A stretch of DNA of 64,000 bases from Setophaga petechia (taxonomy: Eukaryota; Chordata; Aves; Passeriformes; Parulidae), in the NCBI GenBank assembly GCA_024362935.1, contig JANCRA010000009.1, positions 17,677,572 through 17,741,571 on the forward strand. Reading direction: 5' to 3'. The notes beneath the pieces were generated by a model. That model did no database searches, was not told the origin of the DNA, and saw only the letters and a list, made by a program, of their open reading frames with translations. Shown here piece by piece: positions 25,001 to 40,000 of the stretch (positions are counted from its first letter, which is position 1; each line of letters begins with the position of its first letter). Position numbers and translations under genes: made by a program.

Positions 25001-28000
25001 TAAATCATACATGCACTCAGGTGTTGCAGTCTTGTGCCAGGGTTTGTTGGGGCTTTCTGCAGTGTCTTTTCTCCTTAGCTATAATTAGCTCGTGTGCCGT
25101 ATATGGTCCCTTGATGCTGACAGTCCTAGGAACAACACTCTGTAGTCTAGATATTATCAGTAATAAAACAGTAGAGGAACAGATGGAAATTTTGTGATGC
25201 ACATAGTTCTTATGGTGCTGTGGTTCCTGTGCTACAGCAGCTGGAGACACCCAAGAATTATTGCATTTTTGGACAGTAGGGAAGGCTGAACACAAGGCAC
25301 AAACTGTATTCTAGCCAAGAGCAAAACTTATGCAAATGTGCTGACCTACTCCTGAGAGCCAGATGTCATTGCTTCAGGCAAATGTTAAATTTTTTATGGT
25401 ATGAGCGTTCAGATCTGTCCTGAAGCAAGATACACAGTATTCTCACTACTTTCCTTTCATTGCAGTGGCAGCTTGTTACTGCCAGGGTCTTGCACAAAGG
25501 TACAGCTCGGATCTTTTTTAAATCCAAACTGTCAGGGGTTTGTTTCACCTGAACATCTTATGGCCAGCATAAAACTGATGTGCTACAGGGTATTGCAGAC
25601 TCTCTTGAGACTGGCAGTGAGCATCTACATCCCAGCTCTGCTACTTTCTGTTCTTCAGGGTGGGCCTGGGTGGTTTGTTGCGGTGGGCTTGCCTTGGTTC
25701 TGCCAAGGCTTTAGTCTGGCCATGAAGCAGCTGCAGTCCACAAGCTGTGTAGTCCTGGTGGCAGAGCCAAGCCAGCCTCTAACAGGGGCTCTGTGACCTG
25801 TGCTTGGTGTGTGGGAGCTGGATGGGAGGCCAGGCCAGTGTGGGTGTGGTGCTGCAAGCATAGGAGCAGCCCATGGAGCTGAGGTACAGAGCATTGCCCA
25901 GCAGGACAGGAGCCATGCAGCAGATGCTGAAATCTCCTTCAGGAAAGACAGCTGTGGGAAGTGGCACTTTGGCTGACACAAAGGTTGGCACTTTGTGATG
26001 GTCACTGTAGCTGGTTAGAAAGTGGAGTCTCTGCTGCTCTATCTGCAGATTCTGGAGGATGCTGGAAAGGTCTTGTTTTATCTGGATGGAATATTTCCAA
26101 GAGGAAGTGCTTCTGGTACTAAGCCAAATCTAGCTTTGGGAAATCTATATAGAATGTGGGAAAGGTTATGGGGATGAACAGCCTGTGTACAATTCCTTCT
26201 TACCACAGAGATCTTCAGTTGAAAAGGACAGAAATTAACAATTGATACTTCACTGAAAAAAACTCCTTGAAATGTTTCATTTTTTAAAGGAAACTTCCAT
26301 ACTTTTAAATTAATCAAACCATTATGTTTCCCTTAAGCAGTATATAAAAGTGCAGTTAAAAAAAAAAAGTGGTTCTGACTTCTTGCATATTTTAATGTGG
26401 AAGTCATGTCCCAGTAATTGTAATACACTCTTCTGATTGAGCTGTTGGGGAAGCAGAAAGCAAATATCGAAAGTGTCTGACAAAGCAGAGGAATCAAACC
26501 TTGGTTTCAGACAGCTGGACCTTTATCTATGTGGTATAATTTATTTATCAAGTAAAATTTTAACAGGATATTCTCATTTTTTCTAACAATGAATTATGCA
26601 GAGCTACTGCAGTACTCAGATACTCTTTGCAAATCCAAAATTTTAATGCCACTTTCCCCTTCTCTTTTTTTCTGTTCACAGTCAAAAACCCTAAATGTAA
26701 CCAATGTTGATACAGCAAATGATGTCATTCTGATGGCCTTGCAGCAGCTGGGAATTAATGTAAGTCCTTGCACCAGTTTTAATGAGTCTTTCTTTGTAGT
26801 TACTTTTAACAATCAGATCTTCCCCTTCATTTTTTCCAAGTTTTAGGATATGACCATTAATCCTTTAACATAGTAGTCCAGAGTTGTTGAAATGCAGCAG
26901 AAGTGCCTTGTTAACATATAGACCTCCAGGATTATCAAGTGCCTTAAAAGTTTTGAGTGAGCCTCTCATCCCTGTAAGGGATCAGTCTAAATCAAGTTGC
27001 TTTTGCTGACGCCTAAGAGGAGATATCTTGACCCAAGAAGTGAGAGTTTGATAGAGCTCCTTTTGCATGCTTCAGTGTGAACAAGAAGCCTGCTGGTCTG
27101 CCTGTTAGCTGGTTTCAGAGTGTGCAGATACAGCATGATCAGCTGTGTCCCTAGATTGCACTGCTCCCAAGTGTCCCAGTCAGGTACTCTGAATATCCAT
27201 GGACCTTTGGAGTTATGTGATGCACAAATGTGACTAAGTGATTGCATGGAATCTGAATGCACCCAATTTAAACAATGTCCTGAAACTGTTTTGGAAAAAG
27301 GCTTTTACAGAACTTACAGTAATGCAGGGTAGTGTACCAGATAGATGCAGTGATCCCTGCTAGATCAAGTCCTGCCTCAGCTGGTTTCCTTTGCCCTAAC
27401 CCAGACTAGGTAGTGCCTCAGGTGTGGTAGAGGATCAGTGCCATGGACAAGAATTCTGGCTTCTCACTTTGTTTCACAGCGTGGCTCCAACCAGTACCAG
27501 TGATCATATAGAAGCTCCTGGTGACAGCTTTTTAGCTGGTCTGTCAGCTTGCTGTTTGGGTAACAGGATTTTTTAAAATGTTTTACTCATGATGCATACA
27601 TTGATCTCGTTGCATGGAATCTGACAAGTCTTTCCTTACCAAAGCCCTGAGTATGAAGAGTCAAATATGATGAGCAAAATGCCACTGTTATGCTTCCCTG
27701 GAGCTTCTGGAAACTCACAGCAAAAGTTGGAGTAACCTCAGAATTTGCCTTCCCCAGCATCCATTATCCCTAATTTACACAGGCTTTTAATGCAGGAGTC
27801 TATTCTGCTGGCTTGGCATTTCCCAGGCACAGCAATTTGTGTCTACCCATCTTGTTATGGCTCAGACATCTCATTTACACCAGGACTTGGGCCCTGGCTC
27901 AGAATCCAGTAGTCCATTTAATTAAGGAATCTCTGGAGTCGACAGAGGGATTGCAAGGTGAAAAGGATAAAAGGTGAATTAAAATTAGGATTTTAATTGC

Positions 28001-31000
28001 ACATTGTCTCTCCTGCTCTGCACCAAAAATCAGGAGACTTGCTATTACAGCTGCAAGTCTTTATTGTGATGTGCTTCATTTTTACCCTTTTTACGGGTGT
28101 CATTTGCGCTTCCTCACTTTGAATACAGAAAAAACAGGAAAATGATAATATTTAAAGAAAATACTTGGAGATTAGCAGGACAAGGAGCTGGTTTGGTTTC
28201 AGCATTGTGTTCTTTTGTATGTATCACCTTTTCCTCCTCTTTACATTTTTATTTCAAGTAGAAGAATGAAAGCCATATGAAAGATGTAAAACCTTGCCTG
28301 CAGAATTATTTGCCCAGCTGATATACTACATTTTTTACTGCTTTATAGCAGAAAGCCTTTTTTTTTTCATTAGAGGCGTATCATAAGATTAGCAATAAAA
28401 TCAAACAAGCTAAATAAATTAAGCTGTAGCCTGCACATCAATCAAACACCCAGCCCCCTGGTAGGATTGTTCTGGCTGTAAGGAAGCTCTGCCTTACGCG
28501 CTGTATCAAGGTTTTTTATTTCTGTCCACAGAGAACCACTTGAAAGGAGCTCCATGACTTTTCAATGGCGCTTACAAAAACTACATTTCACGTATTTTGT
28601 GATTAATGGGGCTATTACTTTGGCTGAGTTCACTCTGGTTTAACACATCAGGGTTTTTTCCTCTGTGGTTTCTCTGGTAAAATGACAGCTAGCTCATGCA
28701 AAATGGCATTGATCATCTGTTCCAAATTATCAAGTGGGGCAGAAGGAAGGGCCTTGGCTTTCTCAGCTTTGTAAGTACACTTGCTGACTTTTCTGGGACA
28801 GTCACATTTATCCTGACAAATGGCCTCATAAAGCCATAAAGGACAGCATTTGCAGTCAGAGATGAGCAGTCTGCCTCCTGCAACCACGCTTAACTGGCCC
28901 TTGCCTTCCCTGCTTCCCCTTCACAGCAACAAACCCTTTCATATATGTCTGTGAAAGGAAAAGCAAATACCCTTTCTTGTGCTCTTCAGCTGTATTTATT
29001 TGCTCCTGGCTGCTTGCCCCGAGGCATCAGAGATGTCTCCAAAGCCTATTTATTTTCCTTCTGCCCCCTGCTAGCTGACTTAACAGCAGTGCTAATATGG
29101 GCCAGAAAGCTCTGTCAGTCAGAGAGCAAACTGCAAAGGCTTTGTTTGGTGTATCAGCATTACATCAGGTGCATGCAGCGAGTAGGAAGAGTCTCAAAAG
29201 CCTTAGGAACACTGGGTGAAGGTCCAGAAAATGCAGGGTAGTAGGCAAGTCTGTTTGAAAGGAGGTAGGAATTAACTTTGGATCTAAATAAATACTGTCA
29301 TGAGGTATTTATTGCTTTTTATAGCCAGAAAACTTTCATATTTTTAACTACCCTGATTTAGTAGTCTCACCAAAAAGGGATTTAAGGTAAAATAGATCAC
29401 TTTTAATGCAGTGTATTTATCCACTTTTTCTTTGGTACATTTATGCTAAAGGCAATATTTAGAGCTCGCTTTAATTTGATTTGGTTTAAATGAGAGGTTT
29501 TCACAGCTTTTCCCAAAAAGATCACATTCCCCAGTCTTTTGAAAATTTTCTCTTTTGATGTAAATTTATCCTCTCTGCTGTACACTTTAAAAGAGGGCTT
29601 AGTAGTCTTAAAACACCATCCAGCAGTCCCAAGCCCTTCCACACATAAGGGCTTCACAAAGAGGCTGCCAGCAGCCCTACAACAAGATTTTGGGGCAGCA
29701 CTGAGTGCCAGGGGCCTGGGGCTGCCATCCTTGCCTCGGAATCATTAGGGTGGGCTCAGGTGAAGGTACTCCTACCCTGTGCTGCAGTGTCAGTCACAGG
29801 ATGCTCTTGGCTCACCAGCCTGAGCTCCTCCTGCTTAGAGATGTAGGGAAGCTGTGGAGAGGGTGCAGCAGTAGTGAAGTGGGCTCTGACATCCATCCCT
29901 CTGCTGCCAGGGGATATTCCAGTCTGAGGGAAAGAAGTGGGGGCAAATCTCCCCCTTTTTCTTCAGAAATTATGAGCTCTAGCACCTCTCACTGCTCAGA
30001 GCTGAGCCCAGGTCACATAAACCACACTACACATGACAGACACACTGCAGGAATTTTGCTGGTGGCAGACTTGGGCACTGCAAAAGTAAAGGGGATTCCT
30101 TTGACCCTGCTGGCAAGGTGCATATTATCCTTATATTGTGAGAAACTTTATCTGAGAACCTGTCCTTAATGGCTGACAAACTGATTCTTAATTTTGGTTT
30201 TAAAGGGCTCTGAAAAAGACTACAAGCTGTGGGTGATTTCAGGAAGAGAACATGCTCCTTACCCTCTTATTGGTAAGTTGTTGACATTGCTTTGTTTTTC
30301 AATATTCTCTCAGTTACTACTGCTGTAGGAAGCAAGAAATAGAGAGAAGACTGAAGTTCAGTTTCCTCTTTTGTTTTGTTTTTCCTGTTTTTTCTCTTAC
30401 TTCCCTATCACATGAGTTTGCCTCTCTGGAGTTAGGGAAATGGTGATCCTTTGTTTTGAAGAGCAGATGTCTACTTGTGTCACTAAGAGGTTGAAGAAGT
30501 TCATTTATTTCTGCCCCAGTTTTGCTGCATGAGCCCCAGAGTTTCTGCAGAGTTGGCCTCTCCAGTCACCTTCTCTTCTGGAGGATGTACAGCTTTCCTA
30601 CATATTTCTTCCTACACCTCCATAGCATTGTCCCCTCCTCAGCAAAACTCAGCAGAATTTTGAGAAATTATTTTTCCTTCCACAACTCAAGTTAACTGAT
30701 TCAATCCTTTCCAATCCTGTATTTCTCATTCTAGCTGACAGCTCCCCTCTGATTAGGAGCAAATTAGTGCTTATTATTTCTAAAATGCTTTTCAAAACAT
30801 TTCAGGACCAGAAATCAACACAAATCTCAGAAGTGATTGGGTAGAGTGATTTGATTTTGACCCATGATTCACTGAGAACAAATCCCTTTCCATTAGTAAG
30901 AGCGTTTCCCTGTAGAAACCCAGCATTACTTGTGCTGCATGAGTTTGCAGATGATTAGAACAAGAAAAACTTGTGGATTTTCTATTTTTTTCTCCTGCAA

Positions 31001-34000
31001 ATCTAATCCCAGTAAATCTTAGCATTCCTTCTCAAAGTAACCTTAACTACCAATGCTTCACTAGAGTCAGACAACATTAATATTTATAAAATGTCTAACT
31101 TGTGCACCTTAGAGAGATTGCAAACTGTTTTGCCTTTAAAACATACCAGACTTTGGGTTTCTGACCATTATTGTGTATCTTCTTCAGATCAAATGGCTTT
31201 AAACATAGAACCAGAGAATTCAGAAATGGAAAAGGCCTTTCTAATTGACTGACTCTCACTGCAAATTCAAGCTGCAATCCTTTGAAAAGAAGAATCTGAC
31301 ATGAAAGTGATGCTTTTCTTGATACTTATGCAAAGGTTTATTAGATAAGGCAAACTTTTATTACAGGTGCACATCAGAAGAACTGTTTGCCTGTGCCATA
31401 ACTTCATACTATAATGTCAAATAACACCTCTTCTGTTCTCTTAGTGTTCAAGTCTAACTGCAAGCTAACTAAAACATCTTAGCATTGCATCCACATTTCA
31501 TATATTTAATCCACCAGGTCTTTAGAAAAGTTGGAAAAGCATCTTTCCGGTGGCATTTGTGAAAGGTCCTCCAGAAATGAATTGCCTCTGTGTAGTCCCC
31601 AAAGATGCTGGTTAAAGCCAAGCATAGCTCATTTGCATCAGCCCTGTGATTAACGTTTCCTTCCTGTTCCAGCCTCAGACAGGAACCATAATTGTGTCTC
31701 ATTTGACTGAGCTGATGGCTGTTGGACTTAACATGCCAAGGGAGGGAAGATCACTTCCATACTGGATTTTTTTGGTTTTGCATGCTCAGCAGAAATTTGA
31801 CATGTCTGATCCCAAAATCTCATTTCCCTCCAGAATGATGTGAGCAAGCAGTACCTAATTTTCAGTGCCACAATAAAAGCAGTAGAAAGAGTAAACACTG
31901 AACTCAGAAATAGTAATTTTTATTTTTTTCTGGCGGGCTTTTTTATGTGATACAGCTGTAATAGATCCGATTTTCCTTTTACATCTGTTTAACTACACCC
32001 AACATGGTAACTCCCTCTCTGCCAGTGTATGATTTATGCCCATGCAAATATGGAGAAAAACAGCAATTCTTAGATTACTGAGAAAGTGCTGCGGGCCAGC
32101 AAGCAAAATCTGCTTTTCCTTCAGGGCAGATGGAGTTTTGCAAGTCTCCAGTCAATCCAACAGAGATTATTTCGATTTCTCTTTGAACAGGCCACGAGTA
32201 TCCCTTTGGAATTACAATGAGCCACATTCGTGACGCCATGCCCCACGGATCAAAGCACTGTGCCTGCCCCAGGCAGCTCCAGGGCCCTTTCTTGCCGGAG
32301 CAGCTGCCCCAGGAGCTGCAGTGCCAGTTTGTGCTGAAGCCCAGCCAGGTGGCCGTGTGCCAGCAGCTGAACGGTACGTTGTCCCCTCTGCCCAGATCTG
32401 TCCCCACACACAGCCTGGCCACCTGGCTCTGCTGCAGAAGGCACATGTGCCGGGCTGGGGGCGCGGTGGGGAGCGCAGAGGAGCGTGCAGGTGTATCTTC
32501 CAGCTGCTCTGGGGGTTTGCGCTGTAGCTCTCACTGATCTGAGTGTGCTGTTGTATATATGTCATCTTTGAAAGTTACATTTTGACAAGCTGCCTGTCAA
32601 GTGATTGTTCTAAAGTCAGCAAAAGAAAGACAGAATCTCTCTCTCCCCTGCAATTTTTTTTTGAGTCTGTTAGCTGAGCTTCTCTCTGCAGCCCTTGCTG
32701 TGCTCTGTAATAAGGCAGGTTGGTTTCATGGTTCAAGAGTCAAGGCTCTGGCACAGAATTCCCATGCAACATTTGGGAAATCCCTCTTCTTATAAAGTAC
32801 TTAGGACAACACTCTGCCTCACTGGGACCCTCAAGTGGCAAAGTCTAGGCAGGTACCTGGGTACCTAGATGAGATAGAGCGAATAGAACTGAGCGAATAG
32901 AACTTTATCTCAGACCTCTTTGAGTAAAATAAAGAAGGTAATATTTTCTTCTGCCTTTGGTCTTGATGCTGCAAAAATAGGAGTACCTGCTCTCTGTTTT
33001 GCACTCTGTTGTCAATGACAAAATCACTGTGCTCTGCTCATGATAAAACAAATAAGGAGATAGTGACAGGATTGGGAAATTAGACTTAGGGAAAGGATAC
33101 ATCCCATAGTGTGTTTTTGTTGTTCTTAGCACACTAGCATTCTCAGTCCAATTAGGAACTCTGCCCTACTTCATCATTAATAAACCATATAATAGAAAAA
33201 AACCCATTCACACTGTTATCTTAGGCACTCCCCAATACTTAAGATCTCTCACAATATATGAATGTATGAATAGAATCCATTTGTAATGGTTTTAGAAATT
33301 AAATACAGTGAAGCTATACCAGAGTCCATTACAAATTATTCTGGAAATTGATTATATTTTATATAAATTAATTTCCTTTCCACATGCACTCATCCACCCC
33401 CCCTCCCAGTAATTTGTATCATATATTACTTCATGGCATATTTTAAGAATGAGGCAATCTAGCAAAGGGGTGTAATTAGGTTTACAGGCCCTGCTTTGGC
33501 AGCTGATGTTGACTGGCAAAAGAAAATAGAAATGCAAATCAGGCCTGTAGAGTTCTAATGCAGATGTGTTATCATCAGTGCTGTGCAAGCTGCAGGAGTG
33601 GAGTGAGCCTGGCTTGGGGCAGCAGAAGCCTGGGGCAGCCTGCAGGTCATGCACAGGGACTGTGCTAATGGGAGAAAGAGACTTTTAGTCCATTCACCTT
33701 TCCTTCTTTCATCAGACAAAACCTGTTGAAGTGATATATAGGTGTAGCTGCTTGCAAAACAGGTTATCTCACATACAGCACTGTTCCTTGTGCTTTTCCT
33801 GACTGTTTTGGGTTTGGAAAATGGCAAAAATTACCTGCATGCAAGCCAAGGCTATGGTTTGGCTTTTGAGCTTCAAATCAGCAAGCCAAAATGTGGGTTG
33901 GGTACTCACTGGACACACTGCCACATACAGAGTGAATATACAGAGTAAATTCAGTGTCTGTAACCCCACACTTCACTGCCACATGCTGTGCTGCCCTCCC

Positions 34001-37000
34001 TGCCATCACTTCCCTACAGTGGGACCCCAGTGTGCAGGACATGCTGTCCCTGCTGGAGGCAGCAAGGAGCAGCTGCCAGCTCCAGCAGTGTGTGCCAGGG
34101 TGGGACAGCAGTGCAGGTGCTGACAGGCCTGTGTGACTGACAGCTGGCCCTCACGTCATGTACGTGGCTCTGTGGACACCAAATTGCATCAGGATGGTTA
34201 AAACAGTACAGGAGAGTTTTCTGTGTGAAAGAAATGGGGTGTTTCTGTTGCCTCTTCTGTAGCCTTTCAGCATGTAACAGGAATAGTCACCTACCAGTTA
34301 AACATAGCCATTAAATTATGCTGATGAGCACATTGTTAGAGCTGAAGATTTATTTAGAAGTTTCTGATTAGTTTCAAGGAGAGGAAATGCCATTTCCATG
34401 GCTAGGACATTAACTATGACTAGACACTCCCTTCATGTAAAATATGAGCAAGAAGAGGTGGTTTCTGTGAGCTCTGACCAAAATTTTCCAACAAACTGGT
34501 ATTACTTTTTCCTGATTCTGGCTTAGAATAATCCACCAGCGCAAGGCCATGAGGTGTTTGTGTGGAAGTACTTTTGCAGAGCAATAATTGGCAGCTGTCT
34601 TGGCTGAGAGGAGTCTAGCTTTGTCCTAGTATTATAACTTTGCACAGGTTCAAGGAAAGAAAGTGAACACTCACCCCTTCTCATGTCCTCTTCAGCTTAA
34701 GACTTGTGAGCACTCTTAAAAAGGGGGTGTGAAAAGGATGAGTTTTCCTGTTTTTCAGTGAATGTTAGTTTTTAAGGGACAGGGCATTTCATTGCCACAC
34801 ATTAGTTGATTTCTGCCCTGGTGTGCTGAAGAGAACTGGCTAAGATTTCCTTTCTGTCCCAGAGAGAGCTGCAGTTCCTTGCAATGACCCCTTCTTCACA
34901 TTCTCAGTTTGAGACATGGCTGTTAAAGGGGAACAATCAGTAAGAGACTGAGAAGAGTTCCTAATTTTAAAACTCTTTTTTTCTTCACTTCTGCTATTCC
35001 TTCTTCTCCAAAATAACATCATAATTTTTGCTTCTACTGAGATCTACAGGGTTTACAGAGAAAACACCAGTATGTATTTGCTGTTGTGTCACTAGAACGC
35101 TGGCAAACCTTCATTTGTGAAACAAACCTTATTCACGTGTCAATATCTAGCTCATCTGAAGGAAAAATTATCATTTTTCAAAGTTACAGGTCAGTTGTGA
35201 TCTCCCAAAACATAATGTTAGGCACTGCCAGACTTATATTTCATGAAGCTTTGGACTGCTTAAAATGTATATCCTCATTATTTTTTGTGTAAAGCGTTTT
35301 TCTTCAGGCTTTCACATTCATATGTTCACATTTGGAGTTAAACTGTAGCTTTTCATCCCTTAAGCATATAGTGAAAAGACTTCCACCCATTCCCAAAGGG
35401 AGCATGATTTGGAATGGAATGACCTATAGTGAAAATCACTCTTTGAGCTAAAAACCAAATTCTAATAAAGTATAGGAGAGAATAAAGTATTGGAGAGAAA
35501 AATCTGGTATTTTGCCACAATCCTTAATTCTGCAAGACTTAGTTCTGGCTTCCACAACAGCAGAAAGTAAAATGTTTGGGAGAACCAGCTAATTGAAATG
35601 TGTATGAGTAGGCAAGCAACTGAATCAATGCTGATTGGCTTTGAAAACATCTCAGAAAGGAAAAATATACCGGAATAAGTTTTTCCCAGTTAGCACTTCT
35701 GTCATGAACAGTCCACACTCCTTTTCCCTTTAGCAGTTAGTTGATGTCTGATGAGGTATGTTACAGTGGGGACAAGCAGAGCCCATCAGTGTGCTGGCAG
35801 CATGCTGCAATGCCATCTGGAAGGCAGTGATTAAAGGGCAGGCACCATCCCTGGGCACAGTCAGCAAATGCTTGGAGTGAGGACACTGATGATACTCCTG
35901 CATTGTGGAGAAGAGAGCAAAGGCAGTGCCTTTTCCTGGTCTGAAAATGCCCCATCCCATTAATTGATTCTCTGGTGGTATTTGTCAGGAGAGTCTCCCA
36001 CATTGTCAGGAGAGCTAGGATGGCCCTGGACAGCGTGCTGAGGTGAGGGCAGTGGATTTGCCCCTCTGGGTGGAAAGTGAGTTATTTAGCAGAGTGCAGC
36101 TCTGTGAAGTCAGCAGGCTGAGGTTTGCCATCCTGCACTTGGTGGAGAGTGCTGACATTGCTCCAGCAGTGCAGGGCAGATCCTGGTGATCCCCTTCAGG
36201 GCATGAGTGAGGCAACACATTCTACACACACACACACAGAGCTATGTGCATGGTGGATTAGGCTTAGCTGGATGCAAGGAGTTGGTTGAGTTCATGACAT
36301 TTTTTCCTTTGAAACCATAGCAACCACCAAAACCCAAATACTGGAACTAGAATTGAAATGCATTTCTCATAATAAACACCTTTCTCTTTCCCCAGACTTA
36401 AGCCAAAAGTCATTTAAAAGGAAAAGATCTATCATAAATTGGGCTTTTTGGCGTGGCCCAGGCACTCACTTGGACAATGCACCCCTCTCCTCAACATCTG
36501 CTGTTCCTGGGAAGCTCTTTGGCCTCTTACTAACAACCATCTGTGAGGATGACAACCTGCCCAAACCCCTCTTGGTGAGTCCCAGGCTCAGGGTTGGGTC
36601 TTACAGTGGTGGAATTTCTCTTTGTGGTAAATGAGGATATGTTTGTAAATGGGACACTGAAATTACTCAAGCAAAGAAACCAGAAAGGTTTCCATAGGGA
36701 AACCTCATTTGTGATTCCCAGCAAGAACTTTGGTTTTGAACATATTCTGTGGTCAAGCCCAGTTAATAACAACTTGAGAAATGCGTGTGATCAGTCTGCT
36801 GCTCTAGGCTATTTCTCCTTTATAGCCCATGCTATAAGGCTGGTTCCCCAATCCTCACTCACACAGTGTAAATAAATGCCACATTCACACATATTTTTTT
36901 AAACCATTCCCAAGATCTCTGTAAAATCCCCACATCCATAAATGTCTCATCCACTGTCCCATATAGGCAGCCCACGCATGCATAAAAATGCCACCTGCCC

Positions 37001-40000
37001 ATAACCAGGCAATTTCAGAGCCTTTCTTGAAGTCATTCCAGGGCAGGCAAGCATCCTGAGTCCTCATTTTTGGTCTGACAGCACCACTGCAAAAAATAGG
37101 TGGCAATGTGGAGGCTACAGTAGCATCTTTTCATCCTGTCTTGAGGGAGCTCTGGTGCTGCGGGTGCTCTTAAAACCAACCTAAGAGCATGAAAAAGGTT
37201 GTCCTAGAGCCCATTCCTAGGCATAATTAAGGCATGTATGTGGCATTTTTGGTCATTTGAGGGCCCTGTTGTCAGTACAACAGATGAAGTATTTACAAAG
37301 TGGGAATGAACCCTGCAGGATTGGGCCCTTCATCCTGACTTATTACCAGAACCCCACTGAAATCAGTGGGTCACCAGTTTACAAGAGGGTGTTCTGTCTC
37401 CTAAGCTGGTGCTTGATGTGCTGCTTTATCACTGCCTGAATAGTGAATCATACCAGGATGTTGCAGGTCTTTTAATAGTGTTTTCTTTTGAAGGAGAAGT
37501 GTGCATTTTTATTATTTAGGTTATTTAAATAAGCCCTCCAGAGATGGACTCTGTGTGGCTATGATCACCTGATCTCCCTTCTCTCTGTTTAAAAGATGAG
37601 CCAATGCTGCACTTCAGAAATTTCTCCCACACATAAATAATAGTAAATTTTCATTTGAAAAAAATCCCTGAAGTTGCTAAGCATAGAATCACAGCTCGGT
37701 AGACTTCATGCTTTGAATTTTAAACATTGTGTTTATACCACAAAATAGAACTGAATTCATGCAGCATCTCTGGAGAATAGAATACTGGGGAACTGAATGG
37801 GATTTACTTGCAAGAGACAAAATAGCAGGGATGAATGTTGCAGGCGTGCTGGATAACTGCTTCAGAGCTTGCAGCTTGCTTTCACAGCTGAAGGGCTCTC
37901 TTTTAGTCATTGCCACACTGAATTGTCTTGCACCATAGCTTCCTTCATGACATTTCATCTGGGTTTTTTAGTTTAATAGAGGCTTCCCATTTTTATCTTG
38001 TGAATATTTTCTTCGAAATGTATTTTGAAAGGGTTTGTTCATGTCCTAACATTCTGTGCTGTGGGTCTCAGCCTGTTTTGATGGGAGAGCTCTAAATTCC
38101 TGCAAAGAGAATGAGAATGCTGACATGAGTCCTGCTGCCATGAAGGTGCTCCTCCAAAGCATCTGCACTTCCTTTAATTCTTCATCTTGGACTTCTGCAA
38201 GAGTAAGAAAGAAACAGGAAAGAATAAAATCAAAAGTAATAGCTTCCATTAGACTTGCTCTGCTGTGTGGCAAGAGGACCTACGTTACAGCCCAGACTAG
38301 GAAAGTCCCCAAACTCCATTCCTTATCCATTACTGTTCACTAATCCAGTTTAATGATGATGGAATAGTGTCCCAGGACCCCCACTCCTTGTCCCTTCTCT
38401 CGTTGTCATTTTTGATAATTTGGTCTTCAGGCCACTGTGTGCATACAGACATCCCAGAGTCTGTCTGCATGTGTTTCCCCTTTCAAAGGGATAACCATGA
38501 CAGATTCTCCATGGCATGGAGCAGGCCTGCAAGAGTTCACCTGCATGTCTGAGAGATGGCCCTCAGTGGACTGCAGAGAACTAAGCATCAAACTAAGCAT
38601 CTGTCAAATATCCTGAACATGTTATCTCAGGAGAAGTTTCTGCATTTCTTTTTCTCTTTGATTTCCTCTTACTATTTAACAGAAAATATCAGTCCCTCAT
38701 GTTATTTTAAAAGCTAGGCAGAAATCTGCTTGTTTTCTCTTCTCTGTAATAAGCTGTCTACTTGTTTAATCCTGTGCAGCCTCACTGGCTTCAGGGCAGC
38801 CACAAGCTGAGCTTTATCCCCCTTGGAGTGACCTCCCAAGCAGGAGCACCTTGCCTCAGAGATGGTTCTGCTGACAGCCCTGAGCTGCTTGCAGAGTCTG
38901 ATACTGCTCATAAGCAGCAAAGGGGTAAAAATCTGACTCTGATCTGCTGTAGAAGTGCAGATATATATTAACAAACAAAGCACTTTCTAGTTTAGATCAA
39001 AATCTGTTTTTTTTTCAAATATCAACAGTGAAACAGAATTCTGTCTGTGGCTGGTGATAATATTAACTACAGTGATGAGCAGTGAGGGTCTCATACCTTC
39101 CTGCAATGCAATGTATTGCTAAGGCCACTGTCAAATGCAAAGCTTTGAAATTAGATAGACCACTCTCCTTTTCCCATACCACAGCATTTGTATGTTTAAA
39201 TGACTTGGCTGAAACTTGCACAGGTCCTGGAAGGTCATGAAGAAGGTTAGTGCTCAGCAGTGGCAACACCAGTATTTCTGAGGGAATGTTTTCCAAAATG
39301 AGAGCCCCAAATCACAGCTTGCTGTGCAGTTTGGCAAGATTTGGAGAGTGAGCCTAGATTGTGTTTGATTTCTCATATGTTTTAGGATGAAAAGGTTTTC
39401 ATCTGTGGCAAAAATGGCAAAACTACATTTTAGTGGCACTGGACAATAAAATATATTTATGGGAAATCCTCTTGGTCTTTTAAATTTTTTTAGGACATGC
39501 TTTCCCTCCTTTACCAAGAGGGGCCTTCCACCAAGGGTATTTTCAGACGCTCTGGAAGTGCAAAAACGTTCAAAGAGCTAAAGGAGAAGCTTGATTCAGG
39601 CACTGAAGTGGACCTGGCCCGTGAATCCATATTTGTGACAGCATCTTTGTTTAAGGTATGTGCAGACTGTTCCTCTCTCTCTTTTTGGGTGAGAGCAGCA
39701 CAGTTTCTGTGCTCAGCCAGGGAGGGCTTTTCTCCAGGGTCAGGCCCAGAGAGGAATTGGTGGACTGAATTAACAAGAATGGGTGGCACATTAACCTTGT
39801 GAGGATCTCCACAAGAGGCTACCACTGAATTAGGATGAGAAGAGGAGTAGCCAGCCTGTTTTGCTGACAGCTTTCTGGAGGTCTGTGCTACAGCCTGGTC
39901 CTGTTACCCTCTGCATATGAAATACTAAAAGGCATGTTTGCAGACCTGTCTCCTTACACATCAGTACTACCCTACACTGCAGATCCTAGTGAGTTTATAG

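Larger units (their letters stand above)
26760..36395 (+). other. ARHGAP20 introns (26760-30205, 30273-32190, 32374-36395)
   Basis: This is intronic sequence without a recognised gene. The block 28450-29250 has little repeat character and may hold conserved non-coding sequence, which cannot be judged from a single sequence. A weak CR1-like scrap is possible near 31203-31250, a hairpin lies at 33275-33340 and a short AC run at 36223-36239. Confidence 0.7.

Noticed and set aside
28648..28887. Cysteine-rich 79-codon minus-strand frame in an intron
   Set aside because: It looks protein-like at first (CxxC spacing) but has no signal peptide, no recognised family and no supporting context.
31203..31250. 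ACATAGAACCAGAGAATTCA-like sequence resembling a CR1 tail
   Set aside because: Too short and too diverged to call by eye. A RepeatMasker run would decide.
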